Shown in pieces: positions 1-9,013 of a stretch of 64,000 nt of DNA. The stretch is from an uncultured Eubacteriales bacterium. GTDB taxonomy: Bacteria > Bacillota > Clostridia > Christensenellales > CAG-138. The position numbers and the translations under genes are program-made. Each line of letters starts with the position of its first letter. The first letter of the stretch is position 1. The stretch covers positions 99,502-163,501 of the forward strand of contig CADACQ010000002.1 of assembly GCA_902786465.1 (NCBI GenBank), read 5' to 3'. The notes under the pieces are model-generated. The model was not told the origin of the DNA. It saw nothing but the letters and a program-made list of their open reading frames with translations, and made no database searches.

Positions 1-763
1 GCCCCGCCTCTACGGTGAACTCGTGCCCCGAAAGGCCGTACGCTTCGTCCAGGGCGGACAGGACCCGGTCCAGCTCCGGGGCGGGCAGGACCGTGGGAGT
101 GCCGCCGCCAAAATAGAAGGTGCGCACCGAAAAGCCCGTTTCCTGGAGGAGCTCTGCCCCCTGGCGGATGTCCAGGATCAGGTGGTCGGCGTATTCGCTG
201 AGCACCCCCTCCTTCTTCGCCACCTCCGCTCCGAAGGAACAGTAGAGGCACCGGCTCCGGCAAAAGGGGATGTGCAGGTAAACGGAGGCGCTTTTGGGCG
301 CCACGGATTCGATATGGGGCCGCTGGACGGCGGTGATCTCCTCCACCAAAGCCTGCTTCTCGGGGGACACCGTGAACAGCTCCCGGAAGGAGCGCCTGGC
401 CTCCTCCTCCCCCTGCCGCTCCGCGATCTCCCGAAAGAGCTTGGTGGGCCGGATGCCTGTGAGGGACCCCCAGGGGGTGGCCACGGGATAGAGCTCCTGC
501 ATGACCTGGTAGACGCACAGCTTCAAGGCCCGCTTTTGCTGCCGCTTCACGTCCAGGGCGTCGACGCCCGGCTGGACCGGCACGATCCTCTCCGCGTGCT
601 GAGGCATAGCGAGGCACCTTGCTTCGCCGTCCTGAAGGATGACGAACAGCCTGAGCTCCGCCTCCGGGGCATAGGGCAAGATGTCCGTCTGCCCCAAAAA
701 CAGGCGGACCTCCTCGGTCATATCGTTGAAAAAGCCCTTGGCGTTGGTGATCAGCTGAACCAT
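1..763 (-). CDS. hemZ: Coproporphyrinogen dehydrogenase HemZ-like radical SAM protein, 3' part cut by the window edge
   Basis: An open frame runs from an ATG at 761-763 on the minus strand off the left edge, so only about the first 254 residues are present. The N-terminal part ends in a WGSLTGIRPTK motif typical of HemZ, the oxygen-independent coproporphyrinogen-III oxidase-like family. It is followed by HIPFCRSRCLYC, the CxxxCxxC cluster that binds the radical-SAM 4Fe-4S centre, and by the glycine-rich YFGGGTPT segment. The family is assigned to anaerobic haem biosynthesis, but many members have no proven substrate. The gene overlaps the end of the upstream MBL gene by 13 bases, so it is probably translationally coupled as the last visible gene of the recJ-apt-relA-dtd operon. 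Family assignment is secure, exact function less so. Confidence 0.88.
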   Translation of the reverse strand, partial: MVQLITNAKGFFNDMTEEVRLFLGQTDILPYAPEAELRLFVILQDGEARCLAMPQHAERIVPVQPGVDALDVKRQQKRALKLCVYQVMQELYPVATPWGSLTGIRPTKLFREIAERQGEEEARRSFRELFTVSPEKQALVEEITAVQRPHIESVAPKSASVYLHIPFCRSRCLYCSFGAEVAKKEGVLSEYADHLILDIRQGAELLQETGFSVRTFYFGGGTPTVLPAPELDRVLSALDEAYGLSGHEFTVEAG

Positions 764-1389
764 GGGTGATCCCGATAGACGTTCATAGGATTGAACTGCT
801 TCTCATGTTCGATGGTGGTGCTCTCCTCGTGGCCGGGGTAGACCGTGTACCCGTCCAGGGCGTACAGCTTGCGGAAGAGAGAATCCATCAGCTCCCGCAT
901 GTTGCCCCCCAGGTCCGTCCGGCCTACGCTCTCGCAGAAGAGGGTGTCACCGGAAAACACGGTCATTTCGCTGTCCACGATGTAACAGACCCCGCCCTTG
1001 GTGTGGCCGGGAGTCTCCAATACCCGGAAGGTGAGGCCGCCCGCTTCGATCCTGTCCCCCTCCCGGATCAGCACGTCCGCCGCGCAGGGCTTGAGACCAT
1101 AGCTCATGGCGGAAAGATAGGAGGCTTTGCCCGCGGCCATATCGGCGTCCGCTTTATGGATATACACCCTGGCGCCGGTCTTCTCTTTCAGATCCGCCGC
1201 GCCCCACACGTGATCGAAGTGGCCGTGGGTCAGCAAGATATGGGTGCAGGTCAGTCCCTCCTTTTGGAGGCGATCAAAAATCAGTTTAGCGTCCGCCGGG
1301 TCGATGACGGTACAGGTGGGGCTGCCCTCCCGGCGCACGATATAGGAATTGGCCATGACGGGACCGCAGGGGATGGCGATGATCTCCAT
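751..1389 (-). CDS. MBL-fold metallohydrolase (glyoxalase II-like)
   Basis: The 212-residue protein has the metallo-beta-lactamase fold signature THGHFDH (about residues 54-60), which supplies the metal ligands. Later ligands are the His of TPGHTKGG (about 128), the Asp of FSGDTLF (about 147) and the His of YPGHEEST near the end. This compact form is common in Firmicutes next to relA and dtd and resembles hydroxyacylglutathione hydrolase (GloB-like), but it lacks the C-terminal glutathione-binding domain of classical glyoxalase II. A cytosolic thioester or related hydrolase is likely and the substrate is unknown. It starts 3 bases after the dtd stop and overlaps hemZ, so it is in the middle of an operon. 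Confidence 0.9.
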   Translation of the reverse strand: MEIIAIPCGPVMANSYIVRREGSPTCTVIDPADAKLIFDRLQKEGLTCTHILLTHGHFDHVWGAADLKEKTGARVYIHKADADMAAGKASYLSAMSYGLKPCAADVLIREGDRIEAGGLTFRVLETPGHTKGGVCYIVDSEMTVFSGDTLFCESVGRTDLGGNMRELMDSLFRKLYALDGYTVYPGHEESTTIEHEKQFNPMNVYRDHPWFS

Positions 1390-1392
1390 GCC

Positions 1393-1842
1393 TCAAAACT
1401 CCTTTTTGCTGTTGAGCAGGATGGTGAAGGGACCGTCGTTGACGAGGGACACCTGCATGTCCGCCATGAAGGTGCCGCTCTCTACGGGCACGCCGCCCTC
1501 CCGCATATAAGCTTTGACGGTCTCGAACAGGGGCTTGGCCTTTTCGGGCCGTTCGGCGGTGATATAGCTGGGCCGGCGGCCATGCCGGGCGTCCCCCGCC
1601 AGCGTGAACTGGCTGACGGCCAGGATGCTGCCGCCCACGTCGCCTACGGACAGGTTGGGGACCCCGTTATCGTCGTCGAAGATCCGAAGGCCCACGCACT
1701 TGTCGGCGATATACCGGGCGTCCTTCTCCGTGTCCCCCACCTCCACGCCGATGAGGACCATGAGGCCCCTTTCAATGGATGCGGTGAGCTCCCCGCCGAT
1801 GGAGACGGAGGAGCGAAGGACCCGCTGTACCACGGCTCGCAT
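1393..1842 (-). CDS. dtd: D-aminoacyl-tRNA deacylase
   Basis: At 149 residues this is the usual length for Dtd, which hydrolyses D-amino acids (and mischarged glycine) from tRNA as chiral proofreading. Visible signatures are MRAVVQRV at the N-terminus, SQFTL at residues 77-81 with the following GDARHGRRPS, and NDGPFT at 135-140, whose Gly-Pro pair is the cross-subunit chiral selection motif. The protein acts as a cytosolic homodimer. The gene lies directly downstream of relA with a 2-base gap, a conserved Firmicutes neighbourhood, and just upstream of the MBL gene. Confidence 0.96.
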   Translation of the reverse strand: MRAVVQRVLRSSVSIGGELTASIERGLMVLIGVEVGDTEKDARYIADKCVGLRIFDDDNGVPNLSVGDVGGSILAVSQFTLAGDARHGRRPSYITAERPEKAKPLFETVKAYMREGGVPVESGTFMADMQVSLVNDGPFTILLNSKKEF

Positions 1843-1844
1843 AT

Positions 1845-4049
1845 TTACCTCCCGTTGACCCGTCGCACTTCGATGACGGATTTAAGCTTTCTAAGATTGG
1901 ACATGATGTGGTTCAGCTGGTCCGTGTCCGAGACCACGAAGGTCACCAGCATGGTGGCCACGCCGTCGGCGGTGGTCTGAGCCTTCATGTCCGAAATATA
2001 CACGTTCATGGTGGTGAGCAGCCGGCTGATCTCCAGCAGGGAGCCTGTCTTATCCACCACATGGATGAACACCGTGGCGGAGAACTCCTCCGTGGAGGAA
2101 GCGGCCCATTCCACGGGCACGAACCGTTCCGGCTCCAGGGAGAGCCGCGGCATGTTCCGGCAGTCCGCCCGATGGATGGACACGCCCCGGCCCCGGGTGA
2201 TGTAGCCCACGATCTTGTCCCCGGGCAGGGGGTTGCAGCAGTTGCTGAAGTGGACGGACATGCCCGGGTCCCCAGCCACGATGATGCCGTTGGTGGGCTT
2301 TGGCTTAGCCTGGGAGGCGGGCTTGTGGGGCGTGGGGGCGCCGGCGGCAGCGTTCTGCAGCCGCTCCTGCATCTCCTCCAGCTTGTCCTCCTTGCGCTTC
2401 ATCTCCATGAGCTTGTGGAGCACCTGCCCTGCTGAGATGCCGCCGTAGCCGATGGAGGAATAGAGCTCATCTAAGGAAGGTAAGGTGAGCCGCTTGAGGA
2501 TCTCGTTGTAAAACTCCGGCTTCATCAGGGTGGAGATGTCCATGGCCTGTCGCTTGGCGGCGTCCTCCAGCATCTCCCGGCCCTTCTGGATGTTCTCCTC
2601 CCGATTCGCCTTCTTGAACCACTGCTTGATGCGGTTTTTGGCGGACTGGGTCTTGACGATATTGAGCCAGTCGCGACTGGGACCGGCCTGGGTGTTGGAG
2701 GTGATGATCTCCACCACGTCGTTGGTCTTCAGGGTATAATCGAGGCGCACCATATTCCCATTGACACGAGCGTGCTGGGTATGGTGGCCCACATTGGTGT
2801 GGATACGGTACGCAAAGTCCAGAGGCGTGCTGCCGATGGGCAGGTCAAGAATCTCCCCCTTGGGCGTGAGCACGTAGACGTACTCGCCCAGATAATCCTT
2901 CACCACGTTCTCGGCGAACTCGGAGCTGTCCTCGCTGTTGTCCCGGGCCTCGTCCACAACCTGCCGGAGCCAGCTGGTGCGCTTGTCCATCTCCGTCTGG
3001 ACGGTCCGCCCCTCCTTGTACATCCAGTGGGCGGCCACGCCGTATTCCGCGGTCTCGTGCATCTCATGGGTCCGGATCTGGACTTCGAAGGGGATGCCGT
3101 TCTTGTTCATGAGGGTGGTGTGCAAGGAACGGTACAGGTTTGGCTTGGGCATGGCAATGTAGTCCTTGAACCGGCCCGGCAGGGGCTTCCACTCCGCGTG
3201 GATGATGCCCAAGGCGGCGTAGCAGTCGTTCACCGTATTCACGATGACCCGAATGGCGATGAGATCGTAGATCTCGCCTATGCCCACGTTGTTGCGCTGC
3301 ATCTTGCGATAGGTGGAATATAGATGCTTGGGCCGGCCGGAAAGATCGGCGTCGATCCCCGCCTCCTTCATGAGCTCCTTCATCCGCTCCATGGCAGTGC
3401 CCAGGAGCTTCAATCGCTCCTCCTGCTGCCGGGAAACCAGACTCCGGATGCGCTCATACTCCTCAGGCATGAGATACTTGAAGGACAGGTCCTCCAGCTC
3501 GCTTCTTAGGACGCCGATGCCGAACCGGTGAGCTAGCGGCGTATAGACCTCCAAGGTCTCCTTGGCCTTGCGTATCTGCTTCTCCCGGGTGCAGTATTCC
3601 AGGGTGTGCATGTTGTGCAGCCGGTCTGCGAGCTTGATGATGACCACTCGCACGTCGTCTGCAATGGCCAGGAAGAGCTTGGTCAGGTTTTCGTTCTGCT
3701 CCTGTTTCTTGGTGACGTATTCCTTCTGGCCGGACCGGGTCAGCTTGGTCACGCCGTCCACCAGATGGGCCACCTCGGGGGAAAAGCGCTTGGATATTTC
3801 GTCCAGAGAGATGTTCCTGCCATCCTCCACCGTATCGTGGAGCACGCCGGCGATGACCGTGGCGGCGTCCATGCCCATGTCCAGCAGATACTCTGCCACC
3901 GCGATGGGATGGATGATATAGGGCTCGCCGGACTCTCGCTTCTGCCCCTCGTGGACAGCGGTAGCGAAGGCCACGGCTTCCTCCATGGTCTTTCCCTTCT
4001 CCGGGCCGAATTTGGCGCTGAATTTTTGAAGCAGTTCTTCCCTTGCCAT
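1845..4049 (-). CDS. relA: Bifunctional (p)ppGpp synthetase/hydrolase (Rel)
   Basis: The 734-residue protein has full Rel architecture. The N-terminal HD hydrolase domain carries His33, His47 and the HD pair at 71-72, followed by KLADRLHNM near 139-147. The synthetase domain contains GRPKHLYSTYRKM, DLIAIRVIV and PKPNLYRSLHTTL. A TGS domain begins near YVLTPKGEILDLP, a zinc-finger-like segment includes HFSNCCNPLPGD, and an ACT domain closes the protein. Both hydrolase and synthetase motifs look intact, so it should make and degrade the stringent-response alarmone on the ribosome. It follows apt with a 58-base gap in the recJ-apt-relA-dtd operon. No strong Shine-Dalgarno is seen before the ATG at 4049. 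Confidence 0.97.
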   Translation of the reverse strand: MAREELLQKFSAKFGPEKGKTMEEAVAFATAVHEGQKRESGEPYIIHPIAVAEYLLDMGMDAATVIAGVLHDTVEDGRNISLDEISKRFSPEVAHLVDGVTKLTRSGQKEYVTKKQEQNENLTKLFLAIADDVRVVIIKLADRLHNMHTLEYCTREKQIRKAKETLEVYTPLAHRFGIGVLRSELEDLSFKYLMPEEYERIRSLVSRQQEERLKLLGTAMERMKELMKEAGIDADLSGRPKHLYSTYRKMQRNNVGIGEIYDLIAIRVIVNTVNDCYAALGIIHAEWKPLPGRFKDYIAMPKPNLYRSLHTTLMNKNGIPFEVQIRTHEMHETAEYGVAAHWMYKEGRTVQTEMDKRTSWLRQVVDEARDNSEDSSEFAENVVKDYLGEYVYVLTPKGEILDLPIGSTPLDFAYRIHTNVGHHTQHARVNGNMVRLDYTLKTNDVVEIITSNTQAGPSRDWLNIVKTQSAKNRIKQWFKKANREENIQKGREMLEDAAKRQAMDISTLMKPEFYNEILKRLTLPSLDELYSSIGYGGISAGQVLHKLMEMKRKEDKLEEMQERLQNAAAGAPTPHKPASQAKPKPTNGIIVAGDPGMSVHFSNCCNPLPGDKIVGYITRGRGVSIHRADCRNMPRLSLEPERFVPVEWAASSTEEFSATVFIHVVDKTGSLLEISRLLTTMNVYISDMKAQTTADGVATMLVTFVVSDTDQLNHIMSNLRKLKSVIEVRRVNGR

Positions 4050-4107
4050 TTTTTGCCGAAAAGGGGATCAACGCTGCCGCTGATCCCTGGGTAGACTTTC
4101 TATTCGA

Positions 4108-4620
4108 TTAGTACTTGAGAATGGTGTCGACTTCGTAATCCTTCAGCGCTTCCCGTCCGGGCAGATCGGTGAGCTCAATGGCGAAGCAGCAGGCTGCCAC
4201 GACGCCGCCGGCCTTCTCACAGAGCTTGGCGCAGGCGAGGGCCGTGCCGCCGGTAGCGAGAAGATCGTCCACCACAGCCACCCGCTGGCCGGGCTTGACG
4301 GAATCGATATGCATATGGAGCTCGTCCGTCCCGTACTCAAGGCCGTACTGATAGCTGACGGTAGTGTAGGGGAGCTTGCCCGGCTTGCGGGCCAGCACCA
4401 TGCCCACGTTCAAGGCATAGGCCACAGAGGCGCTGAAGATGAATCCGCGGGCTTCCGGCGCGATGATAAGATCGATGTTCTTGTCCCGCAGGAAATCCGC
4501 CATCCGGTTCACCATCTCCTGAAAGGCGTCCTTGTTGCCCAGCAGGGGCGTGATGTCGCGGAAAAGGATGCCCTTCTTGGGGAAATCGGGGATCGACCGT
4601 ACATAGTCCTTGAGTTCCAT
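4108..4620 (-). CDS. apt: Adenine phosphoribosyltransferase
   Basis: This 170-residue enzyme joins adenine to PRPP to give AMP in purine salvage. The start MELKDYVRSIPDFPKKG with FRDITPLL is diagnostic of bacterial Apt, and the PRPP-binding loop is VAVVDDLLATGGT near residues 114-126. The length matches the family. The ATG is preceded on the minus strand by an AAGGAGG-type ribosome-binding site. It sits between recJ and relA, a common Clostridia arrangement linking purine nucleotide supply and stringent response. Confidence 0.96.
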   Translation of the reverse strand: MELKDYVRSIPDFPKKGILFRDITPLLGNKDAFQEMVNRMADFLRDKNIDLIIAPEARGFIFSASVAYALNVGMVLARKPGKLPYTTVSYQYGLEYGTDELHMHIDSVKPGQRVAVVDDLLATGGTALACAKLCEKAGGVVAACCFAIELTDLPGREALKDYEVDTILKY

Positions 4621-4641
4621 ATGTATCCTCCTTAACAGCCG

Positions 4642-6648
4642 CTATCTCGTGGACAGCGCCATAAATAACTTGCTTTCCATGCAGCTGCGCCGCTTGACCT
4701 TGGAAACAGGCTCAAGGCCCGTTACCGGCTCGAAGAAGCCCAGCTCCTTGAAGATGAGGGCAGCGGCCCGTTCATCGTCCCGCTCGGGCAGCCGGCCGTC
4801 CCGGGCGTATTGGACCAGCGTCACGTACAGAGGGCGTAGCGCTTCCTCCGGCAAGCGGAAGGGGAAGAACCGAATGAGCTTCTGAGCACAGCGTCCCAGT
4901 GCTTGCCCGTCCGCCTCCTTCACCGCCCGCAAAAAAGCAGTTTCAATTATAGTATATTCCTGGCACGATTGCAAGCTTTTCCGCGGAGAAAGGCCCAAAC
5001 AAATCAGCTCGCAGGTCGATCGGCCGCGGAACGTGTTCTTCTGCAGGGTGCAGACGGTCTCCGCCCGTTCCGCATGGAGCCAGCGATCATAGTCTCCTCC
5101 CTGGGAAAAGCCAACCAACCGCAGCCGAGCGTCCCCATCGCTCAGGTAGCCGGCCACATGCTTCTTCCCCTGCCCCAGGTAACAGACGCCGGTCAGGTCC
5201 CCCTGCGTCAAGAACTGAGGCTCCGGGTTGCCCTGGCCGAAGGGGGCGAAAGCCTTGAGCTCCTCCCACAGCGCCACGGTGCAATCTTCCAGCGACAGCG
5301 CTTCTTCGAACCGAAGACTCTTCTGGGGCGGTCCCTCCGGCCGCTGATGCCCATAGGCTTCCTGCAGCAGGGCCCGGACCTGCTCCACCTCCTGCTCCCG
5401 CAGGGTCAGACCCGCCGCCCCGGCGTGGCCGCCGAACCGAATAAAGTGGTCCCTGGCTTCAAAGAGGAGAACGAACAAATCGATCTCCGGGATGCTCCGA
5501 GCCGAGCCGGTGAGCACCCCCGGCTCCACCTCGGTGAGCAGGATCACCGGCTTATAGTACATCTCCGTAAGACGCGCCGCCACGATGCCAATGACGCCTA
5601 CGTTCCAGCCCTTCCCTGAAATCAGGAGAAAGCTGTCCCGGCCGCCCTCCGGCTCCATAGCGAGGCATTCCGTCAGGATGCGCTGCTCCTCGTTCCGCCG
5701 GGCTTGATTGTTCTCGTTCAGTTCCAAAGCCAAGACCGAAGCCCGGTCCGGATCATCTTCCACCAGCAGCTGGAACGCCGTATCGGCTTTCCCCATGCGG
5801 CCCGCCGCATTGAGCCGAGGCGCGATCAGAAAGCTCAACGTGTTTTCCGTCACAGGGCCGTCCCCTGCTGCTGCCGCCTCCAGTAGGGCGGAAAGGCCCA
5901 CCTGATCTCGGACGAGAGGCAGACCTCGGGTCACCAAGACCCGGTTGCAGCCCATGAGCGACACCACGTCCGCCACCGTAGCTACGGCCACGAAGGGTAA
6001 ATACGCCTCTCCCCCGCTGTCCTCTAATGCGCAGGCCAGGAGCCAGGCCACCCCCGCCCCGCACAGGTCGCCCACCCGGTCCCTAAAATCTCCCTCAGAC
6101 ACGGACACCAGGGCGTCTGCTGCGGGCAGGTCGTCGCCGCTGCGATGGTGGTCCGTCACCACCACGGTCATGCCCAGCGAACGGGCGAGAGCCGTCTCCC
6201 GGATGGCGGAGATGCCGTTGTCCACGGTGATCAGCATGTCCGTCCCCGCCTGGGCCAGCTGCCGGATGGCGGTCTCGTTTAGGCCGTAGCCCTCCGTATG
6301 CCGGGAGGGGATGTAGCAGCTCACGTCCGCCCCCAGCTTTTTCAGACACCGGTACAGGATGGCGGAGGCGCTGACCCCGTCGGCGTCGTAGTCGCCGTAG
6401 ACGCAGATGCGCTTACCGTCCCGGATCGCCTGCCGAATACACGCCGCAGCCTCGGCCATTCCCCGCATCTCTCGCCAGTCGGGCAGAGGCTGCCGCTCCG
6501 GGTGCAGAAAGGCGTCGATCCGCTCCGGTGTATCCATCCCCCGGCGCAGCAGGGCGCGGACGGCCACGGGCGACAAGCCGAAGCGCCCGGACAGCCCCTC
6601 CACCAGCTGGGGATCGTATAGGGTTGGATCGCTGCAAATGAACTCCAT
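4642..6648 (-). CDS. recJ: Single-stranded-DNA-specific 5'-3' exonuclease RecJ
   Basis: The 668-residue protein shows the DHH phosphoesterase motifs: YGDYDADGVSA near residues 84-94, ITVDNG, and VVTDHH, followed by the DHHA1 signature GSARS and FGGHAGAAGL. RecJ degrades single-stranded DNA 5' to 3' in mismatch repair and recombination. The C-terminal extension beyond the OB-like region is clostridial in type. The ATG at 6648 has no Shine-Dalgarno; instead a -10-like box ends 6 bases before it (see promoter entry), suggesting a leaderless mRNA. It heads the apt-relA-dtd-MBL-hemZ operon and follows the ackA terminator. Confidence 0.95.
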   Translation of the reverse strand: MEFICSDPTLYDPQLVEGLSGRFGLSPVAVRALLRRGMDTPERIDAFLHPERQPLPDWREMRGMAEAAACIRQAIRDGKRICVYGDYDADGVSASAILYRCLKKLGADVSCYIPSRHTEGYGLNETAIRQLAQAGTDMLITVDNGISAIRETALARSLGMTVVVTDHHRSGDDLPAADALVSVSEGDFRDRVGDLCGAGVAWLLACALEDSGGEAYLPFVAVATVADVVSLMGCNRVLVTRGLPLVRDQVGLSALLEAAAAGDGPVTENTLSFLIAPRLNAAGRMGKADTAFQLLVEDDPDRASVLALELNENNQARRNEEQRILTECLAMEPEGGRDSFLLISGKGWNVGVIGIVAARLTEMYYKPVILLTEVEPGVLTGSARSIPEIDLFVLLFEARDHFIRFGGHAGAAGLTLREQEVEQVRALLQEAYGHQRPEGPPQKSLRFEEALSLEDCTVALWEELKAFAPFGQGNPEPQFLTQGDLTGVCYLGQGKKHVAGYLSDGDARLRLVGFSQGGDYDRWLHAERAETVCTLQKNTFRGRSTCELICLGLSPRKSLQSCQEYTIIETAFLRAVKEADGQALGRCAQKLIRFFPFRLPEEALRPLYVTLVQYARDGRLPERDDERAAALIFKELGFFEPVTGLEPVSKVKRRSCMESKLFMALSTR

Positions 6649-6654
6649 GGGCTT

Positions 6655-6683
6655 ATTCTACTGGAAAAGGGCTTCTTCCGCAA
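6655..6683 (-). promoter_or_regulatory. Candidate sigma-A promoter for a leaderless recJ transcript
   Basis: On the minus strand TTGCGG (6683-6678) and TAGAAT (6660-6655) are separated by exactly 17 bases. The -10 box ends 6 bases before the recJ ATG, so the expected start site falls on or next to the A of the start codon. The -35 box lies inside the ackA terminator hairpin. There is no ribosome-binding site in the gap. Confidence 0.55.
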
Positions 6684-6696
6684 GAGGAAGAAGCCC
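6664..6696 (-). terminator. Rho-independent terminator after ackA
   Basis: A perfect 11-bp stem (6669-6679 with 6686-6696, GGGCTTCTTCC paired to GGAAGAAGCCC) with a 6-base loop is followed on the minus strand by TTTTCC. It lies 19 bases after the ackA stop. Confidence 0.9.
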
Positions 6697-6714
6697 TCAA
6701 AGATAGACCGTTCT

Positions 6715-7896
6715 TTAGCAGGCCAGCTCGGCGGTGTCCCGGGCGATAGCCATCTCTTCGTCCGTGGGGATGACGAAGACCTTGACCTTGCTCTCAGGCT
6801 TGCTGATGCAGATCTCCTCGCCACGAGGACCGTTCCGGTTGTACTCCACGTCGGGGATGACGCCCAGGAACTCCATGTTGCTGAGGACCTTCTCGCGGAC
6901 GCCCTTGTCGTTCTCGCCCACGCCGGCGGTGAACACGATGGCGTCCACTCCGCCCATGGCGGCGGCATAGGCGCCGATGTACTTCTTCACGGCGTACACG
7001 AACATATCGAGGGCCAGCTGCGCCCGCTCGTTGCCTTCCGCCGCGGCGGCGCCCAGATCACGGAAGTCGGAGGACACGCCGGAAATGCCCAGCATGCCGC
7101 TCTTCTTGTTCATGATGTTGTCCATCTCGGCGGCGGTGATGTTCATCCGCTTCATAAGATAGGGCAGGATGGCCGGATCGATGCTGCCGCAGCGGGTGCC
7201 CATGGGCAGGCCTTCCAGGGGCGTGAGGCCCATGGAGGTGTCCACGCATTTGCCAGCCACGGAGCAAGAGATGGAGGAACCGTTGCCCAGATGGCAGGTG
7301 ATGACCTTGGCGTTGGGGTTGCCCAGGAGCTTCAGAGCGCGGCCCGTCACGTACTTGTGGGAGGTGCCGTGGAAGCCGTAGCGGCGGACGCCGTACTGCT
7401 TATAGAGCTCGTAGGGCAGGGCGTACATGAAGTGGGAGGGCTCCATGCCCTGGCCCCAGGCGGTGTCGAACACGCCCACCATGGGGGTGTCGGGCAGGGC
7501 AGCCTGGCAACCGGCGATGCCCATCAGGTTGGCGGGATTGTGCAGGGGCCCCAGGGGGATGCACTCCTTCATGGCCTCAATGACGTCGTCGTTGATGATG
7601 ACGGAACCGGAGAACTTCTCTCCGCCATGGACCATACGGTGGCCCACCGCGGCGATCTCGGACATATCCTTGATGACGCCCACCTTGGCGTCGGTCAGGA
7701 TTTCCAGCACCATCTTGATGGCCACTTCGTGGTTGGGCATGTCCTTCTGGATCTCCACTTTGTCGCCGTTGGAGGGCTTGTAGGTGAGCATGCTGCCGTC
7801 GATGCCGATGCGCTCGCAAAGGCCCTTGGCGATGACGGTCTCGGTGTCGATGTCGATGAGCTGATACTTGAGGGAGGAGCTGCCGGCGTTGATAAC
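6715..7896 (-). CDS. ackA: Acetate kinase, start codon and first residues missing
   Basis: The frame encodes an essentially complete acetate kinase (acetyl phosphate plus ADP to acetate plus ATP). It begins at [13 protein letters not shown], where normal enzymes start with M plus three or four residues before this phosphate-binding motif. Conserved [42 protein letters not shown] and the C-terminal GVGEN motif are all present, giving 393 residues against about 398 expected. No ATG, GTG or TTG lies in frame at the correct position; the frame simply stays open upstream through the end of pta. The pta stop, the intergenic spacer, the ribosome-binding site and the ackA start appear to have been deleted together. 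As written the gene would need a -1 frameshift from pta or a distant start. Confidence 0.85.
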   Translation of the reverse strand, partial: VINAGSSSLKYQLIDIDTETVIAKGLCERIGIDGSMLTYKPSNGDKVEIQKDMPNHEVAIKMVLEILTDAKVGVIKDMSEIAAVGHRMVHGGEKFSGSVIINDDVIEAMKECIPLGPLHNPANLMGIAGCQAALPDTPMVGVFDTAWGQGMEPSHFMYALPYELYKQYGVRRYGFHGTSHKYVTGRALKLLGNPNAKVITCHLGNGSSISCSVAGKCVDTSMGLTPLEGLPMGTRCGSIDPAILPYLMKRMNITAAEMDNIMNKKSGMLGISGVSSDFRDLGAAAAEGNERAQLALDMFVYAVKKYIGAYAAAMGGVDAIVFTAGVGENDKGVREKVLSNMEFLGVIPDVEYNRNGPRGEEICISKPESKVKVFVIPTDEEMAIARDTAELAC

Positions 7897-8891
7897 TGAG
7901 CCTGGACGGCGGTGATGGCCACCAGGGACACGATGTCCTCGATGGAGCAGCCGCGGCTCAGGTCGTTGATGGGGGCGGCGAAGCCCTGGCTGACGGGGCC
8001 GATGGCCTCCGCGCCGCCCAGCCGCTGGACCAGCTTGTAGCCGATGTTGCCGGACTGCAGATCGGGGAAGATCAGGATGTTCGCCTTGCCGGCCACGGGG
8101 CTGCCGGGGCACTTGAGGTTGCCCACCTTGGAAACCAGGGCGGCGTCGGCCTGCATCTCGCCGTCCACCATGAGATCGGGATTGAGTTCCTTCACCTTGG
8201 CGGTGGCGGCGGCTACCTTGTCCACGTTCTCGTGCTTGGCGGAGCCCTTGGTGGAAAAGCTCAGCATGGCCACGCGGGGCTCCTTGAAGTCCAGCAGGAC
8301 CTTGGCGTTCTCCGCAGTGCAGAGGGCGATCTCGGCCAGCTGATCGGCGTCGGGGTTGATATTGATGGCGCAGTCGCCGAAGAGAATGGTGCCGTCCTCC
8401 CCGTAGGACTTGTCCTTCACCTGCATGATGAAGAAGCTGGAGATGGTCTTGATGCCGGGGCGCATCTTCACGATCTGGAGGCCCGGACGGAGGGTGTTGC
8501 CGGTGGTGTTGATGGCGCCGGAAACGAAGCCGTCGGCCTTCTTGTCCTTCACCATCATGGCGGCGAAGAACAGGGGGTCCTTCATGGTGACGGCGGCCTT
8601 CTCGGGGGTCACGCCCTTCAGCTTGCGCATCTCGTAGAACTTCTCCACGTAGGCGGGATAGAGCTCATGGTTCTCAGGATCGATGATGTCGATGCCGGCG
8701 ATATCCGCGTTGTACTGGGCGGCGATGGCGGCGATCTTTTCGGGCTTGCCAAACAGAGTGACATCAGCAAGGCCCTGCTCCTTGATGATGGCGGCGGCCT
8801 GGACGGTGCGCTCCTCCTCTCCCTCGGGGAGAAGGATGTGCTGCTTGTTGGCTTTGGCTTTGGCTTTGATGCCTTCGATCAATGATGACAT
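7695..8891 (-). CDS. pta: Phosphate acetyltransferase with stop lost, reading out of frame into ackA
   Basis: Residues 1-332 are a normal-length Pta, which converts acetyl-CoA and phosphate to acetyl phosphate. They start at [17 protein letters not shown], contain [16 protein letters not shown] and [19 protein letters not shown], and end at ITAVQAQ, the usual C-terminus. A stop should follow position 7896, but the frame continues for 66 residues of low-complexity Ser/Thr/Pro/Arg-rich sequence translated from ackA in the wrong frame, ending at 7695. The start has a good GGAGGG ribosome-binding site 12 bases upstream. Pta and AckA together give the ATP-yielding acetate branch of fermentation. 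The tail is almost certainly not native. Confidence 0.9.
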   Translation of the reverse strand: MSSLIEGIKAKAKANKQHILLPEGEEERTVQAAAIIKEQGLADVTLFGKPEKIAAIAAQYNADIAGIDIIDPENHELYPAYVEKFYEMRKLKGVTPEKAAVTMKDPLFFAAMMVKDKKADGFVSGAINTTGNTLRPGLQIVKMRPGIKTISSFFIMQVKDKSYGEDGTILFGDCAININPDADQLAEIALCTAENAKVLLDFKEPRVAMLSFSTKGSAKHENVDKVAAATAKVKELNPDLMVDGEMQADAALVSKVGNLKCPGSPVAGKANILIFPDLQSGNIGYKLVQRLGGAEAIGPVSQGFAAPINDLSRGCSIEDIVSLVAITAVQAQLSTPAAPPSSISSSTSTPRPSSPRAFASASASTAACSPTSPPTATKWRSRRTCPTTKWPSRWCWKS

Positions 8892-9013
8892 GTCGTTTTA
8901 ACCCTCCAAAATAAATTTCTATTCGATTCTACCACAAACGAAAGAATAATGGTATACTTATTTCAGAAAATTTCACCGCATATTTCTTTTGGCGGCAAAG
9001 GAGCGTATATACC

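Noticed and set aside
7880-7910. Programmed -1 frameshifting joining Pta and AckA
   Set aside because: The sequence around the junction has no slippery heptamer of the X XXY YYZ type, and the missing start region is better explained by deletion. Kept only as an alternative.
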